From Verrucomicrobiota bacterium (GTDB lineage Bacteria > Verrucomicrobiota > Verrucomicrobiia > Limisphaerales > UBA9464): 64,000 bases of DNA. Both the position numbers and the translations under genes were made by a program. Of the stretch, positions 10,165 to 17,656 are shown piece after piece (the first letter of the stretch is position 1; each line of letters starts with the position of its first letter). Below the pieces are notes generated by a model. The model did not search any database, had not been told where the DNA came from, and saw only the letters and a program-made list of their open reading frames with translations. Location: positions 1 to 64,000 of the forward strand of contig CANGKZ010000025.1 of the NCBI GenBank assembly GCA_947454705.1. The letters run 5' to 3'.

Positions 10165-10191
10165 TAACGGGGGGTGAACCTAAGAACGGCA

Positions 10192-10223
10192 GTTAAAGGG
10201 TTAAAAAGTTGAAGCGTTGAAGG
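10192..10223 (-). repeat. Octamer tandem array (four units)
   Basis: On the plus strand the units are GTTAAAGG, GTTAAAAA, GTTGAAGC and GTTGAAGG, the complement of YTTCAACN. The first two are degenerate. The array ends one base before the left arm of the family III element at 10225. With the array at 10492-10515 it flanks that element in inverted orientation. Confidence 0.75.
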
Positions 10224-10224
10224 G

Positions 10225-10474
10225 TGAGGTGCGGCAGTCCACCAAGCCTTTGTTTTTGAGAGACGAGAATGGCCAACGCCTTCAGGCCTGCGTTTAAGCG
10301 ACGTGGATTTCTGCAGATCCCGCGGGGACGACAGAGGAGTCATTCTGCCGTCCCTCCGGGTTTTGGTCCGTGTCTACACGCGAACCCCTGCGAGAGTTGC
10401 CGGTCGGTCATTGATCCCCGCCCGGACTCGAAAGCGGTGTCGGCGCTGCGCTCTGCCACCGCACTCCAAATAAA
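10225..10474 (-). repeat. Family III paired-hairpin element, copy 2 (inverted)
   Basis: Read on the minus strand, it starts TTTGGAGTGCGGTGGCAGAG and continues GCGCAGCGCCGACACCGCTTTCGAGTCC, which closely matches the left end of copy 3 at 15896. The outer stem is GCGGTG/CACCGC. The opposite end, near 10225-10250, is a worn version of the right arm (GAGGTGCGGCAG on the plus strand). The middle keeps scattered identity (CCGACCGG, ACCAAAA). Octamer arrays flank it on both sides. Confidence 0.6.
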
Positions 10475-10491
10475 TGCCGCGGCCTTTCCCC

Positions 10492-10541
10492 CTTCAACGC
10501 TTCAACTTTTCAACTTCCGCCTCCAGATCCAACCCTTCAAC
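10492..10541 (+). repeat. Octamer tandem array (three units plus one)
   Basis: CTTCAACG, CTTCAACT and TTTCAACT are contiguous at 10492-10515, and a single CTTCAACT stands at 10534-10541. The array lies 17 bp upstream of the ATG at 10558 and on the right side of the family III element. Confidence 0.75.
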
Positions 10542-10557
10542 TGCCGCCCCCATTGAC

Positions 10558-10968
10558 ATGACGCCGATCCGCGGATTACCCATCGGTGTCTTGCGCCCTG
10601 TGTGTCAGTTGCTCTTGGTGACCGCCCTCTGCCTGTCAGTGGGGCTTCATTGGGGTATTCTGCAATCGGTCGCGTGGGCCGGAATGCTGGTGCGGGAGAC
10701 GCAGACTTCCACGGTTCGCGAGGCGATTCACGCCACGTTCGACGGGCATCACCCCTGCGGCCTCTGCAAATTCGTCGCCCAGGGCAAGCAGACCGAGCAC
10801 GGGGAAACTTCCGAAACCGAGGTCAAGGAACTGGATTCCACCCTTCCGCTCCTCGAGACCGCGGTCGTCTTCGTGAGCACGGTAACGGAACGGGAGGGCT
10901 TCGACGCCTTCGCGCCGCCGCGCCACGAACGACCGGGCGTGCCGCCTCCCAAATCCGGCGTCCTCTGA
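10558..10968 (+). CDS. Small membrane-anchored HPCGLC protein of the SCO cluster
   Basis: A protein of about 136 aa from the ATG at 10558; a longer frame upstream runs through octamer repeats. A hydrophobic helix (CQLLLVTALCLSVGLHWGIL) is followed by QSVAWAGMLV and the motif FDGHHPCGLCKFV near residues 60-72, then a polar, proline-rich tail. The two cysteines with neighbouring histidines suggest copper or another metal. Small proteins of this shape, related to DUF2946, occur beside SCO genes in Verrucomicrobia as far as I recall. It heads the redox/copper cluster that continues with two SCO genes. A role in copper delivery is inference. Confidence 0.65.
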   Translation: MTPIRGLPIGVLRPVCQLLLVTALCLSVGLHWGILQSVAWAGMLVRETQTSTVREAIHATFDGHHPCGLCKFVAQGKQTEHGETSETEVKELDSTLPLLETAVVFVSTVTEREGFDAFAPPRHERPGVPPPKSGVL

Positions 10969-10969
10969 C

Positions 10970-10993
10970 CCGCAGAGATCCGCGACTCTGCGG
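10970..10993 (+). terminator. Hairpin after the HPCGLC gene
   Basis: CCGCAGA and TCTGCGG pair around a 10-base loop, one base after the stop codon. No clear T-run follows, so it may be a Rho-type end or a processing site. Its sequence also resembles the CTCTGCGG segment inside the family III elements. Confidence 0.4.
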
Positions 10994-11067
10994 TCCGATC
11001 TCTCGCATCCCGTTTCATCACGGCACCCACGCGGTGAGGCCGTCTCCGGCTGCACCTCGATTCCGTT

Positions 11068-11090
11068 CCCTGCGACAATTTGCCACAGGG
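11068..11090. promoter_or_regulatory. Imperfect palindrome, possible RegA/PrrA-type operator
   Basis: CCCTGCGACAA and TTGCCACAGGG face each other around a single T, with two mismatches in 11 pairs. The core contains GCGAC, five bases, then GCCAC. This resembles the spaced GCGNC/GNCGC pattern described for RegA/PrrA-family regulators. It lies in the 323-bp gap before the first SCO gene, in the same cluster as a RegA-like gene. The remainder of that gap shows no gene. Assignment to RegA is inference. Confidence 0.4.
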
Positions 11091-11291
11091 AGTCCAGCCC
11101 AGGCCCGTGCGAGGCTGTCCCATCGATTTCCGAGTGATCGGCGCTGTGACGCACAGCTGCGGATTGGGTCGGGGATGCGGTGAGGCAGGTTGCAGCGGCG
11201 GGGCGTCACACATTCAGGTTTTCGGTGCGCCCTGGTGTTCCTTCCGACTCGCGAGAACAACCGCATTCCCGACCTCCGTTTCTGTCCGACC

Positions 11292-11984
11292 GTGAACGAC
11301 CTTTCATCGAACGCAGCAAATACTCCGAAGCCGGAACCGAATCCGTCCGCCGCACTCGACGGGGCCGATTCCCTGAGCCCGCGTGTCCGCTGGGCCATCA
11401 GCCTTCTCGGAATCCTGGCGGTGGCCGGCGCGCTGCTCGGCGGCTTTCTGGTGGGAGGTCGCGCCAAGTCTCCGCCCATTCCCCCGGATCGCCCGAGGCA
11501 ATTGGACGGCTTCACGCTCACCGAGCGATCCGGTCGAGTGATCACCCGACGCGATCTCCGCGGGAAGATCTGCGTGGTCAACTTCGTCTCCACCAGCTGC
11601 GGCATGGGCTGCTACGACATCAGCCGGCGCATGGCCGAACTCCAGGCCTGGGTGAAGGACCAGCCTGACGTTCAACTGGTGTCCCTCACCGTCGATCCGC
11701 GCAGCAACTCGCCGGCCACTCTTCAACGATTTGCAAAAACGGTGGGGGCGGATCCCGAACGATGGTGGTTCCTCACTGGCGATCCCGACGTCCTGTTTCC
11801 CTTCATCGAAATCAGCTTCCTACCCAAGCGCACCGGGGAGGATCCCTCGCTCATTCCCGGCGGATTCGGCCACGCGGATCAGATCGTCCTCGTCGATGCC
11901 AGTGGGGCAATCCGCTCCTACTTCGATGGCAACAACCCCGCCACCCCGATCTCCATTTTCGAGGAGATCCGCCGCCTGCGCTGA
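11292..11984 (+). CDS. SCO family copper chaperone (1)
   Basis: A 230-aa protein from the GTG at 11292, giving one membrane anchor at about residues 33-55 and a periplasmic thioredoxin-like domain. The copper ligands of the SCO1/SenC/PrrC family are C103 and C107 in STSCGMGCYD and H194 in GGFGHADQ. SCO proteins deliver copper to the CuA site of haem-copper oxidases or act as thiol-disulfide switches. The next gene, 16 bp downstream, is a second SCO protein, and a RegB/RegA pair follows, the same association seen with senC and prrC. The upstream frame to 11190 lacks a plausible protein. Confidence 0.9.
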   Translation: MNDLSSNAANTPKPEPNPSAALDGADSLSPRVRWAISLLGILAVAGALLGGFLVGGRAKSPPIPPDRPRQLDGFTLTERSGRVITRRDLRGKICVVNFVSTSCGMGCYDISRRMAELQAWVKDQPDVQLVSLTVDPRSNSPATLQRFAKTVGADPERWWFLTGDPDVLFPFIEISFLPKRTGEDPSLIPGGFGHADQIVLVDASGAIRSYFDGNNPATPISIFEEIRRLR

Positions 11985-12000
11985 ACACGCTTTTCCAAAA

Positions 12001-12915
12001 ATGAAACATCTCCAACCCCTCCTTGCCACGCTGCTGCTCCTTGCCCCCGGGCTTACCGGGTGCGGCGACCGACGTGGCTCGGCTGGTTCCGTCTCCCCCC
12101 AGGCGATCAGCAATCGAGTGTTCCAGGTGCGCGGCGTGCTGAAGGAGCTTCCCGTCGATGGACGGAGCGCGGTGATCCGCCACGAGGAAATCCCGAACTA
12201 CATGCCGGCCATGACCATGACACTCCGGGTCAATGAACCCGCCGAACTGCGGAACCTCGTTCCGGGCGATGCCGTGGAGTTCCGGCTGGTGGTCACCGAC
12301 GAGGATCATCACATCGAGTCCATCCGCCGCATCGGCACCGGAACCCCCGTCACCAACTCCACCGCATCGGCCTCCGACCCGGCAGTGCCGCCGCTGCGCG
12401 TGGGAGAGCTCATGCCCGAGGTCTCATTCCTGGGCGAGGACGGCAGCCCTCACTCGTTGTCGGAATTCCGCGGACGTGCATTGGCGTTTACGTTTGTCTT
12501 CACCCGGTGCCCGCTCCCGGATTTCTGCCCTCGGATGTCGAAGCACTTCAGCAAGGCGCGCGCGCTCCTGACGAAGACCAGCGGCGCCTCCGGTCGTCAT
12601 CAATTCCTCTCCCTTTCCTTCGACCCAGCCTACGACACGCCCGAAATTCTCCGCACCTATGCCCGCGGGTACCGGGGCGCGGATGCGGAGGCTTGGATGT
12701 TTGGAACGCTTTCTGCCGACGCGTTGAAAGCGATCGCTCCCCGGCTCGGCCTGTTCGCCGTCGAAGCCGGAGGCAGCATCTCGCACAATCTTCGCACCGT
12801 GGTGGTGGACCCTTCGGGACGCATCCATCGGCTCTTCGACGGAAACGAGTGGACTCCCGAGGATCTGGCCGACGCGATGGCGGTCGCCGTGGCTGCGGCT
12901 CCTGCAAAACCGTGA
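12001..12915 (+). CDS. CusF-SCO fusion lipoprotein
   Basis: A 304-aa protein with a lipoprotein signal (LTGCG, lipidated C21). Residues about 38-110 resemble the CusF/CusB-type copper-binding domain: EEIPNYMPAMTMTL carries the methionines and a PNYMPAMTM signature. Residues 130-300 are an SCO thioredoxin-like domain with C170 and C176 in TRCPLPDFCPRMS and H262 in SISHNL. The cysteines are spaced CX5C rather than the usual CX3C. The fusion suggests handing copper from the CusF part to the SCO part in one molecule. It sits between SCO 1 and the sensor kinase gene, 125 bp before the latter. Confidence 0.88.
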   Translation: MKHLQPLLATLLLLAPGLTGCGDRRGSAGSVSPQAISNRVFQVRGVLKELPVDGRSAVIRHEEIPNYMPAMTMTLRVNEPAELRNLVPGDAVEFRLVVTDEDHHIESIRRIGTGTPVTNSTASASDPAVPPLRVGELMPEVSFLGEDGSPHSLSEFRGRALAFTFVFTRCPLPDFCPRMSKHFSKARALLTKTSGASGRHQFLSLSFDPAYDTPEILRTYARGYRGADAEAWMFGTLSADALKAIAPRLGLFAVEAGGSISHNLRTVVVDPSGRIHRLFDGNEWTPEDLADAMAVAVAAAPAKP

Positions 12916-13040
12916 ACCGAAATCGCACCGTTGATCGCGCACTGGAAGGCCGATAGAACCGCGTCAGGAGATCCACGCCACGGGGTGCATGTCAGCCGAG
13001 CCCTAGCGAATCCAGTCCCACTTGAATTCATGAACCACGG

Positions 13041-14300
13041 ATGAACTCCTCACCCATTCAGCCCGTTCTCACGCTTCCCCTGCTGCGTCAGTTGCGGTGG
13101 AGCGCAGTGGCGGGTCAGACCGTCGCCGTCGCCTTTGTGACCTGCGCGCTGGGACTGGCACTGCCGCTTGCGCCGGTCGCGATGTGCATTGCGTTCACTG
13201 CATTTTCCAACGGGCTGCTGCATCTTGTCCCACCCGGTCGCGGCGAGAGCCCGAAGAACCTCGTCGGCATTCTCGCCGCCGACGTTCTCCTGCTCACTGC
13301 CCTGCTGCACTTCACCGGCGGCCCGCACAATCCGTTCAGCTCGTTCTACCTCGTCCATGTCGCACTCGCGGCTGTGGCGCTTCCGCTTTGGGGAACGGGA
13401 TGCATCGCCGCGCTGTGCTGCGCCGGGTTCGGCCTGCTGTTCTTCGGACGCCAGGTGCTCCCGATCCCCGGGGATGCCGTGTGCGGCGTGGGGCCGAACC
13501 TGCCCCTGAGCACGCATCTTCAGGGCATGCTCGTGGCATTGGTACTGACCTCCGGGTGCATCGTGGTGTTCGTCAGCCGGCTGCAATCCGCATTGCGGGT
13601 CCGGGAGCGTGAACTGGTTGCGGCCCGCGAACGCGCCCGCGAGCAGGAACAATTCGCGGCACTGGCCACCCTGGCCGCCGGCGCAGCGCATGAATTGGCC
13701 ACGCCTCTCGGAACCATCGCGCTCGCCGCAGGGGAAATGGTTCGTTCCCTGGCCGCGAGTCAGGGCCAGAGCGAATTGTCCGAGGATGCCCAACTCATTC
13801 GCGAGGAAGTGGCACGATGCCGCCGGATCCTGGATCGACTCCAGGACCAGTCCGGCGATGCCCCCCGCTGGATCGAAGTGGACGAACTCACCGGACAACT
13901 GACGATGCGCTTTCCGGAACGCCTTCAACTCCGCCGCACCGGCTCGGCCTCGCGCTTTTGGGCGCCCCACGGCGCCTTGCTGCAGGCCCTCGAATCCCTC
14001 GTGAAGAACGCATTTGATGCCAGCACGTCGGAGGGCACGGTGCGGCTCTGCATCGACGCGCGTCCGGATCGGGTCCAATTCGAAATCCTCGATCAGGGCA
14101 CCGGGTTGACGACCGAAGCCCGCAAGCACGCCGGCGAACCCTTCTTCACCACCAAGCCCGCCGGAAAGGGAACCGGACTTGGACTTTTTCTGGTACGCCT
14201 GCTGGCCATGCGGTTTGGCGGAACCTTTCTCCTCGAATCCTCCCCCGGCGGCGGAAGTTGCGCCCGACTGGAACTTCCCCAGGGACTGCAACCCGCATGA
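13041..14300 (+). CDS. RegB/PrrB-type redox sensor histidine kinase
   Basis: A 419-aa membrane kinase. Six hydrophobic segments fill residues 18-180. The motif GGPHNPF at 93-99 is the conserved quinone/redox loop of RegB/PrrB. The H-box is AAHELATPLGTIA with H217 phosphorylated. C260 in EEVARCRRIL corresponds to the redox-active cysteine of RegB (C265 in Rhodobacter). The ATPase part has the N-box LVKNAFDAS and glycine boxes DQGTGLT and GKGTGLGLFLV. It should sense quinone or thiol redox state and phosphorylate the next gene's product, with which it overlaps by ATGA. Regulated genes may include the flanking SCO and cytochrome genes. Confidence 0.92.
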   Translation: MNSSPIQPVLTLPLLRQLRWSAVAGQTVAVAFVTCALGLALPLAPVAMCIAFTAFSNGLLHLVPPGRGESPKNLVGILAADVLLLTALLHFTGGPHNPFSSFYLVHVALAAVALPLWGTGCIAALCCAGFGLLFFGRQVLPIPGDAVCGVGPNLPLSTHLQGMLVALVLTSGCIVVFVSRLQSALRVRERELVAARERAREQEQFAALATLAAGAAHELATPLGTIALAAGEMVRSLAASQGQSELSEDAQLIREEVARCRRILDRLQDQSGDAPRWIEVDELTGQLTMRFPERLQLRRTGSASRFWAPHGALLQALESLVKNAFDASTSEGTVRLCIDARPDRVQFEILDQGTGLTTEARKHAGEPFFTTKPAGKGTGLGLFLVRLLAMRFGGTFLLESSPGGGSCARLELPQGLQPA

Positions 14301-14833
14301 AGCCCCCGGTGCTGCTGGTCGATGACGATGCGCCCTTTCGCGAACGCCTCGCGCGGGCGTTGAAGTCTCGCGGCGTGGAAACGTTGGCCGTCGCCTCGGG
14401 CGAGGAAGCCATTGAGTCCGCGCGAACTGGAGCCTTCTCCGGCGCGGTCATTGATTTGAAAATGCCCGGCATGAGCGGGCTCGAGCTCGTTCGCGAACTC
14501 CGGGTCCTCGACCCGGATCTCACTCTGGTGGTGCTGACCGGATTTGGGAGCATCGCCACCGCGCTGGAAGCCGTTCGGATCGGCGCGCGGGATTATCTCA
14601 CCAAGCCGGTCGATCCCGACCAGTTGCTCGCCGCGTTGAGCGGAATGGAGCGTCCGCGCGAAGTCACCCCGCTTCCGTTGCCGGAAATTCCCACGCTCGA
14701 CCGGGTGGAGTGGGAACATATCCAGCGGGTCCTTGCCGAGTGTTCGGGAAACATCTCTCAGACCGCGCGATTGCTGGGGCTGGATCGACGATCCCTCCAG
14801 CGCAAACTCGCCAAGCATCCACCTGCGGAGTGA
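14297..14833 (+). CDS. RegA/PrrA-type response regulator
   Basis: A 178-aa protein, the standard RegA/PrrA/ActR length. The receiver domain at residues 1-120 has the acidic pair DD (9-11), phosphoacceptor D53 in VIDLKMPGMSG, T/S in LTGFGS and K in YLTKPVD. A short linker leads to a Fis-type helix-turn-helix at the end (GNISQTARLLGLDRRSLQRK), nearly the signature of RegA. The start ATG overlaps the kinase stop, so translation is coupled. In proteobacteria this regulator controls respiration and cytochrome oxidase genes. Here its neighbours are SCO and cytochrome c genes, which fits the same role. Confidence 0.92.
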   Translation: MKPPVLLVDDDAPFRERLARALKSRGVETLAVASGEEAIESARTGAFSGAVIDLKMPGMSGLELVRELRVLDPDLTLVVLTGFGSIATALEAVRIGARDYLTKPVDPDQLLAALSGMERPREVTPLPLPEIPTLDRVEWEHIQRVLAECSGNISQTARLLGLDRRSLQRKLAKHPPAE

Positions 14834-14909
14834 TCCGCAAGCGGCGGCAAAGAGGTGCGGCAAAATGCCTCATCGGCGCATGCGAAACTGCGGCTAGATT
14901 CCGTCCCGC

Positions 14910-15833
14910 ATGATTCGCAACGCCGTCCGCATTACCCTGCTTGTCTCACTGGCCGCGCTCGTCGCACGCGGGGCCGCGCCCGAGGAAGTCCTCAAACAAC
15001 TCGACCCCGCCACGGGAAAGCCGAAGGACACCACCACGGCATTCACGGTCAGCGGCATTGTGAGCGCCCGCGCCACGCTGCCGGACCAGCGCGTGCTGGC
15101 CTTCGTCCACAGCTCCGGGGCCGCGGGCCTGCCCGTGGTGGTGGGCAAGGCCGATGCCGACAAGCTCTCGCCGCGCAATGAACTCACCCTCACCGGCACT
15201 CTCGGCGACGGCCCCTTTGGCCTCGGTGCGCTGCTGGTGAAGGAAGGTTCGGTGAGCCTCACCGCCACCAACAAATCCGTCGGAGCCTCCGAACCCCGCG
15301 GGGCGGATTTTTTCAAGGACGCCTCTTCGCTCCAGTTTCGATACGTCCAGTTGACCAACGTGACCTTTGCCGACGCCAAGTTTCCGGGCGGAGGAAAAGC
15401 CGTGGTGAAGGGAACCGGTGGGGACGTGACGCTGTTGCTTCCCTCGACCTTGAAGGAGCGCGAGGTGCCCGCCGGTGCGGTGAACGTGTTTGGTGTCGCG
15501 CTGAAGGCGGAGGGCGAATGGCGTCTGTTGCCGGCGCGGTTTCTGTCGGTGAACAACAAGACTTCGGTGGCGCTGGCCACCAAGCGCACGTGCTTCACCT
15601 GTCACAACCCGGATCTAAAGGGTGTGGGGCCCTCCTATCGCGACGTGGCCGCGCGGTACAAGGACGACCCCGAAGCCTCGGCCAAGTTTCAACTGCAGAT
15701 GGAGAAAGGGGGCACTGGGAAATGGGGCGTGGTGCCGATGCCACCGCTCGGTGCGCAGGTCCCGGCGGAAGAGCGCAAGCAACTCGCCGATTGGATTCTG
15801 GGCTACAGCTGGGACGCGATCCTCGCGGAGTAA
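14910..15833 (+). CDS. Periplasmic c-type cytochrome with N-terminal extension
   Basis: A 307-aa protein with signal peptide (RITLLVSLAALVARGAA). Residues 25-215 form a region rich in beta strands, with two similar stretches (TTAFTVSGIVSARA and LQFRYVQLTNVTF); these look like OB-type or NirD-like modules, not assigned. The class I cytochrome domain at the end has CFTCH at 228-232, GVGPSYRDVAARY after it, and a likely axial methionine in VVPMPPLG near residue 276. This is the pattern of cytochrome c551/c552-type electron carriers. Its place 76 bp after the RegA-like gene suggests an electron donor for an oxidase controlled by that system. Confidence 0.85.
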   Translation: MIRNAVRITLLVSLAALVARGAAPEEVLKQLDPATGKPKDTTTAFTVSGIVSARATLPDQRVLAFVHSSGAAGLPVVVGKADADKLSPRNELTLTGTLGDGPFGLGALLVKEGSVSLTATNKSVGASEPRGADFFKDASSLQFRYVQLTNVTFADAKFPGGGKAVVKGTGGDVTLLLPSTLKEREVPAGAVNVFGVALKAEGEWRLLPARFLSVNNKTSVALATKRTCFTCHNPDLKGVGPSYRDVAARYKDDPEASAKFQLQMEKGGTGKWGVVPMPPLGAQVPAEERKQLADWILGYSWDAILAE

Positions 15834-15895
15834 AGCACAGCGAACCCGGTCCGACCGGATTTAACGGCAGCAGTCTGCAGAGCCTGGAAGCACGC

Positions 15896-16114
15896 GCACC
15901 TTGGAGTGCGGTGGCAGAGCGCAGCGTCGACACCGCTTTCGAATCCGCGCGGAGAATGAAACCGACCGGTGACCCTTGCATCGGTACCAAAATCGAACCG
16001 CCCAGCCTCCTCTGCGACTCCGCGTCTCTGCGGTTTCTTAGCTCGGTTCGAGGGTTGGCGTTGAGCAAAGCGGCGTGGCGCTCCGCTTCCCGCCGCACTC
16101 CAAAGTCGCCGTCC
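15896..16114 (+). repeat. Family III paired-hairpin element, copy 3 (most complete)
   Basis: The left arm begins CTTGGAGTGCGGTGGCAGAG and has the stem GCGGTG/CACCGC. The right arm, ending CCGCCGCACTCCAAAG, has the stem GCGGCG/CGCCGC. The two arms are inverted repeats of about 40 bp, and the stem difference is a compensated T-A to C-G change. It occupies most of the gap between the cytochrome gene and the convergent DUF1501 gene. No octamer array is present here. Confidence 0.8.
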
Positions 16115-16188
16115 TCGTTGGAAGCCCGAGCGAACAACTGAAACCGTCCGCACCTTTGCCCTTTGCCTTCGCGCGGCACGCGCGTCCT

Positions 16189-17646
16189 TCACGCGAGGAC
16201 TTCGCGGATGACGCGCCGATCGAGAACTCCGGTCAGGCGTTGATTCAACCCGCTGTGGAAGTACGCGAGCCGGGTGTGATCCAACCCCATCAGATGCAGG
16301 ATCGTCGCGTGCAGATCCGACACGTGGCACCTGTTCTCCACCGCCTTGAAGCCCAGTTCATCGGTCGCCCCCACCGCCTGCCCTCCCTTCACTCCGGCCC
16401 CGGCCATCCACATCGAAAAGCCATGCCAGTCGTGGTCGCGACCCGGCTTGCCCACGCCTTCACTGGTCGGCGTCCGACCAAACTCGCCTCCCCAGACGAG
16501 CAGGGTGTCCTCCCACAGTCCGGTACGCTTGAGATCCGCGATTAGAGCCGCGATTGGCTGATCGGTTTCCGCGGCGTGGAGACGATGATTGGCAATGCAG
16601 TCGTTGTGACCATCCCAGGTGTCCTCGATGTGTCCGCCTCCGGAATACAACTGAATGAATCGCACGCCCTTCTCGATCAGCCGGCGTGTGATGAGGCACT
16701 TCCGTCCAAAGTCTGCGGTGACCTTTTGATTCAACCCGTACATCTCGCGCGTGGCCTCGCTCTCGCGACCGAGGTCCACCACCTCCGCGGCCGAGGTCTG
16801 CATGCGGTACGCGAGCTCGTACGATTCAATGCGCGCCGCGAGTTCGGATTCGCCCGGGCGTTGCGCGAGGTGTTCCCGGTTCAACTGCCCGAGCAGATCG
16901 AGCGACTTTCGCTGCCGCGCCTCACTCGTGCCCTCCGGAGTGGCGAGGTCAAGCAATGGCACCCCGGTGCTGCGAAACAAGGTCCCTTGGTACGCGGCCG
17001 GCATGTAGCCCGCGCCCCAGTTCGATGCGCTCCCGATCGGACCGCCGCGCGGATCGGTCATCACCACAAAGCTCGGCAGATTCTCATTCAGCGCCCCGAG
17101 CCCGTAACTCAGCCACGCCCCGAGGCAGGGGCGGCCGATGAAGATGCTCCCGGTGTTCATCTGCAGGCAGCCCGAGGCATGCGCTGCGGTGTCGGAGTGC
17201 ATCGACCGAATCACGCAGAGGTCATCGGCGAACTTGGCGGTGTGGGGAAACAGGCTGCTGATTTCGAGTCCGCTCTTTCCGTGTCGCTTGAACTCAAACG
17301 GCGACTGCATGAGGCGCCCGATCGGACGCCCGTTGGAGCCCACCTTGGCATCGCCCGCGTACGGCTGGCCGTGGTACCGCGTGAGCGCCGGCTTGGGATC
17401 GAACGTGTCCACCTGGCTGGGCCCGCCGTTCATGAAGAGGAACACCACATGCTTGGCCCGCGGACGGAAATGTCCCGCATGCGGCGACAGCGGTCCGGGA
17501 GCGGCCGCGTTGGCCGGGGTACCGCGCGACAGCAAATCCGCCAGCGCCAGCCCCGCGAACCCGCCACCCACCTGCCACAGAAACTCACGGCGGGAGCGGC
17601 CGCACGGAGTGGGATTCGGAATGAAGCGCGAGGAAAGTGGGTTCAT
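16189..17646 (-). CDS. DUF1501 family protein, Tat-exported
   Basis: A 485-aa protein with a twin-arginine signal (RSRREFLWQVGGGFAGLALADLL). The core has the family blocks KHVVFLFMNGGPSQVDTFDPKP, HGKSGLEISSLFPHTA, CVIRSMHSD and LLVWGGEFGRTPTSEG, and the end HATILHLMGLDHTRLAY. The fold is related to alkaline phosphatase and sulfatase enzymes, but the catalytic activity is not established. In Planctomycetes and Verrucomicrobia these genes nearly always follow a PSCyt1/DUF1549/DUF1553 gene, and here the gap is 10 bp. It is the last gene of the minus-strand operon from 24467. Confidence 0.92.
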   Translation of the reverse strand: MNPLSSRFIPNPTPCGRSRREFLWQVGGGFAGLALADLLSRGTPANAAAPGPLSPHAGHFRPRAKHVVFLFMNGGPSQVDTFDPKPALTRYHGQPYAGDAKVGSNGRPIGRLMQSPFEFKRHGKSGLEISSLFPHTAKFADDLCVIRSMHSDTAAHASGCLQMNTGSIFIGRPCLGAWLSYGLGALNENLPSFVVMTDPRGGPIGSASNWGAGYMPAAYQGTLFRSTGVPLLDLATPEGTSEARQRKSLDLLGQLNREHLAQRPGESELAARIESYELAYRMQTSAAEVVDLGRESEATREMYGLNQKVTADFGRKCLITRRLIEKGVRFIQLYSGGGHIEDTWDGHNDCIANHRLHAAETDQPIAALIADLKRTGLWEDTLLVWGGEFGRTPTSEGVGKPGRDHDWHGFSMWMAGAGVKGGQAVGATDELGFKAVENRCHVSDLHATILHLMGLDHTRLAYFHSGLNQRLTGVLDRRVIREVLA

Positions 17647-17656
17647 GGGAAGCGTC

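Noticed and set aside
10192..10541. Octamer arrays considered as CRISPR or minisatellite remnants
   Set aside because: Units are 8 bp with no spacers, and no cas genes are present.
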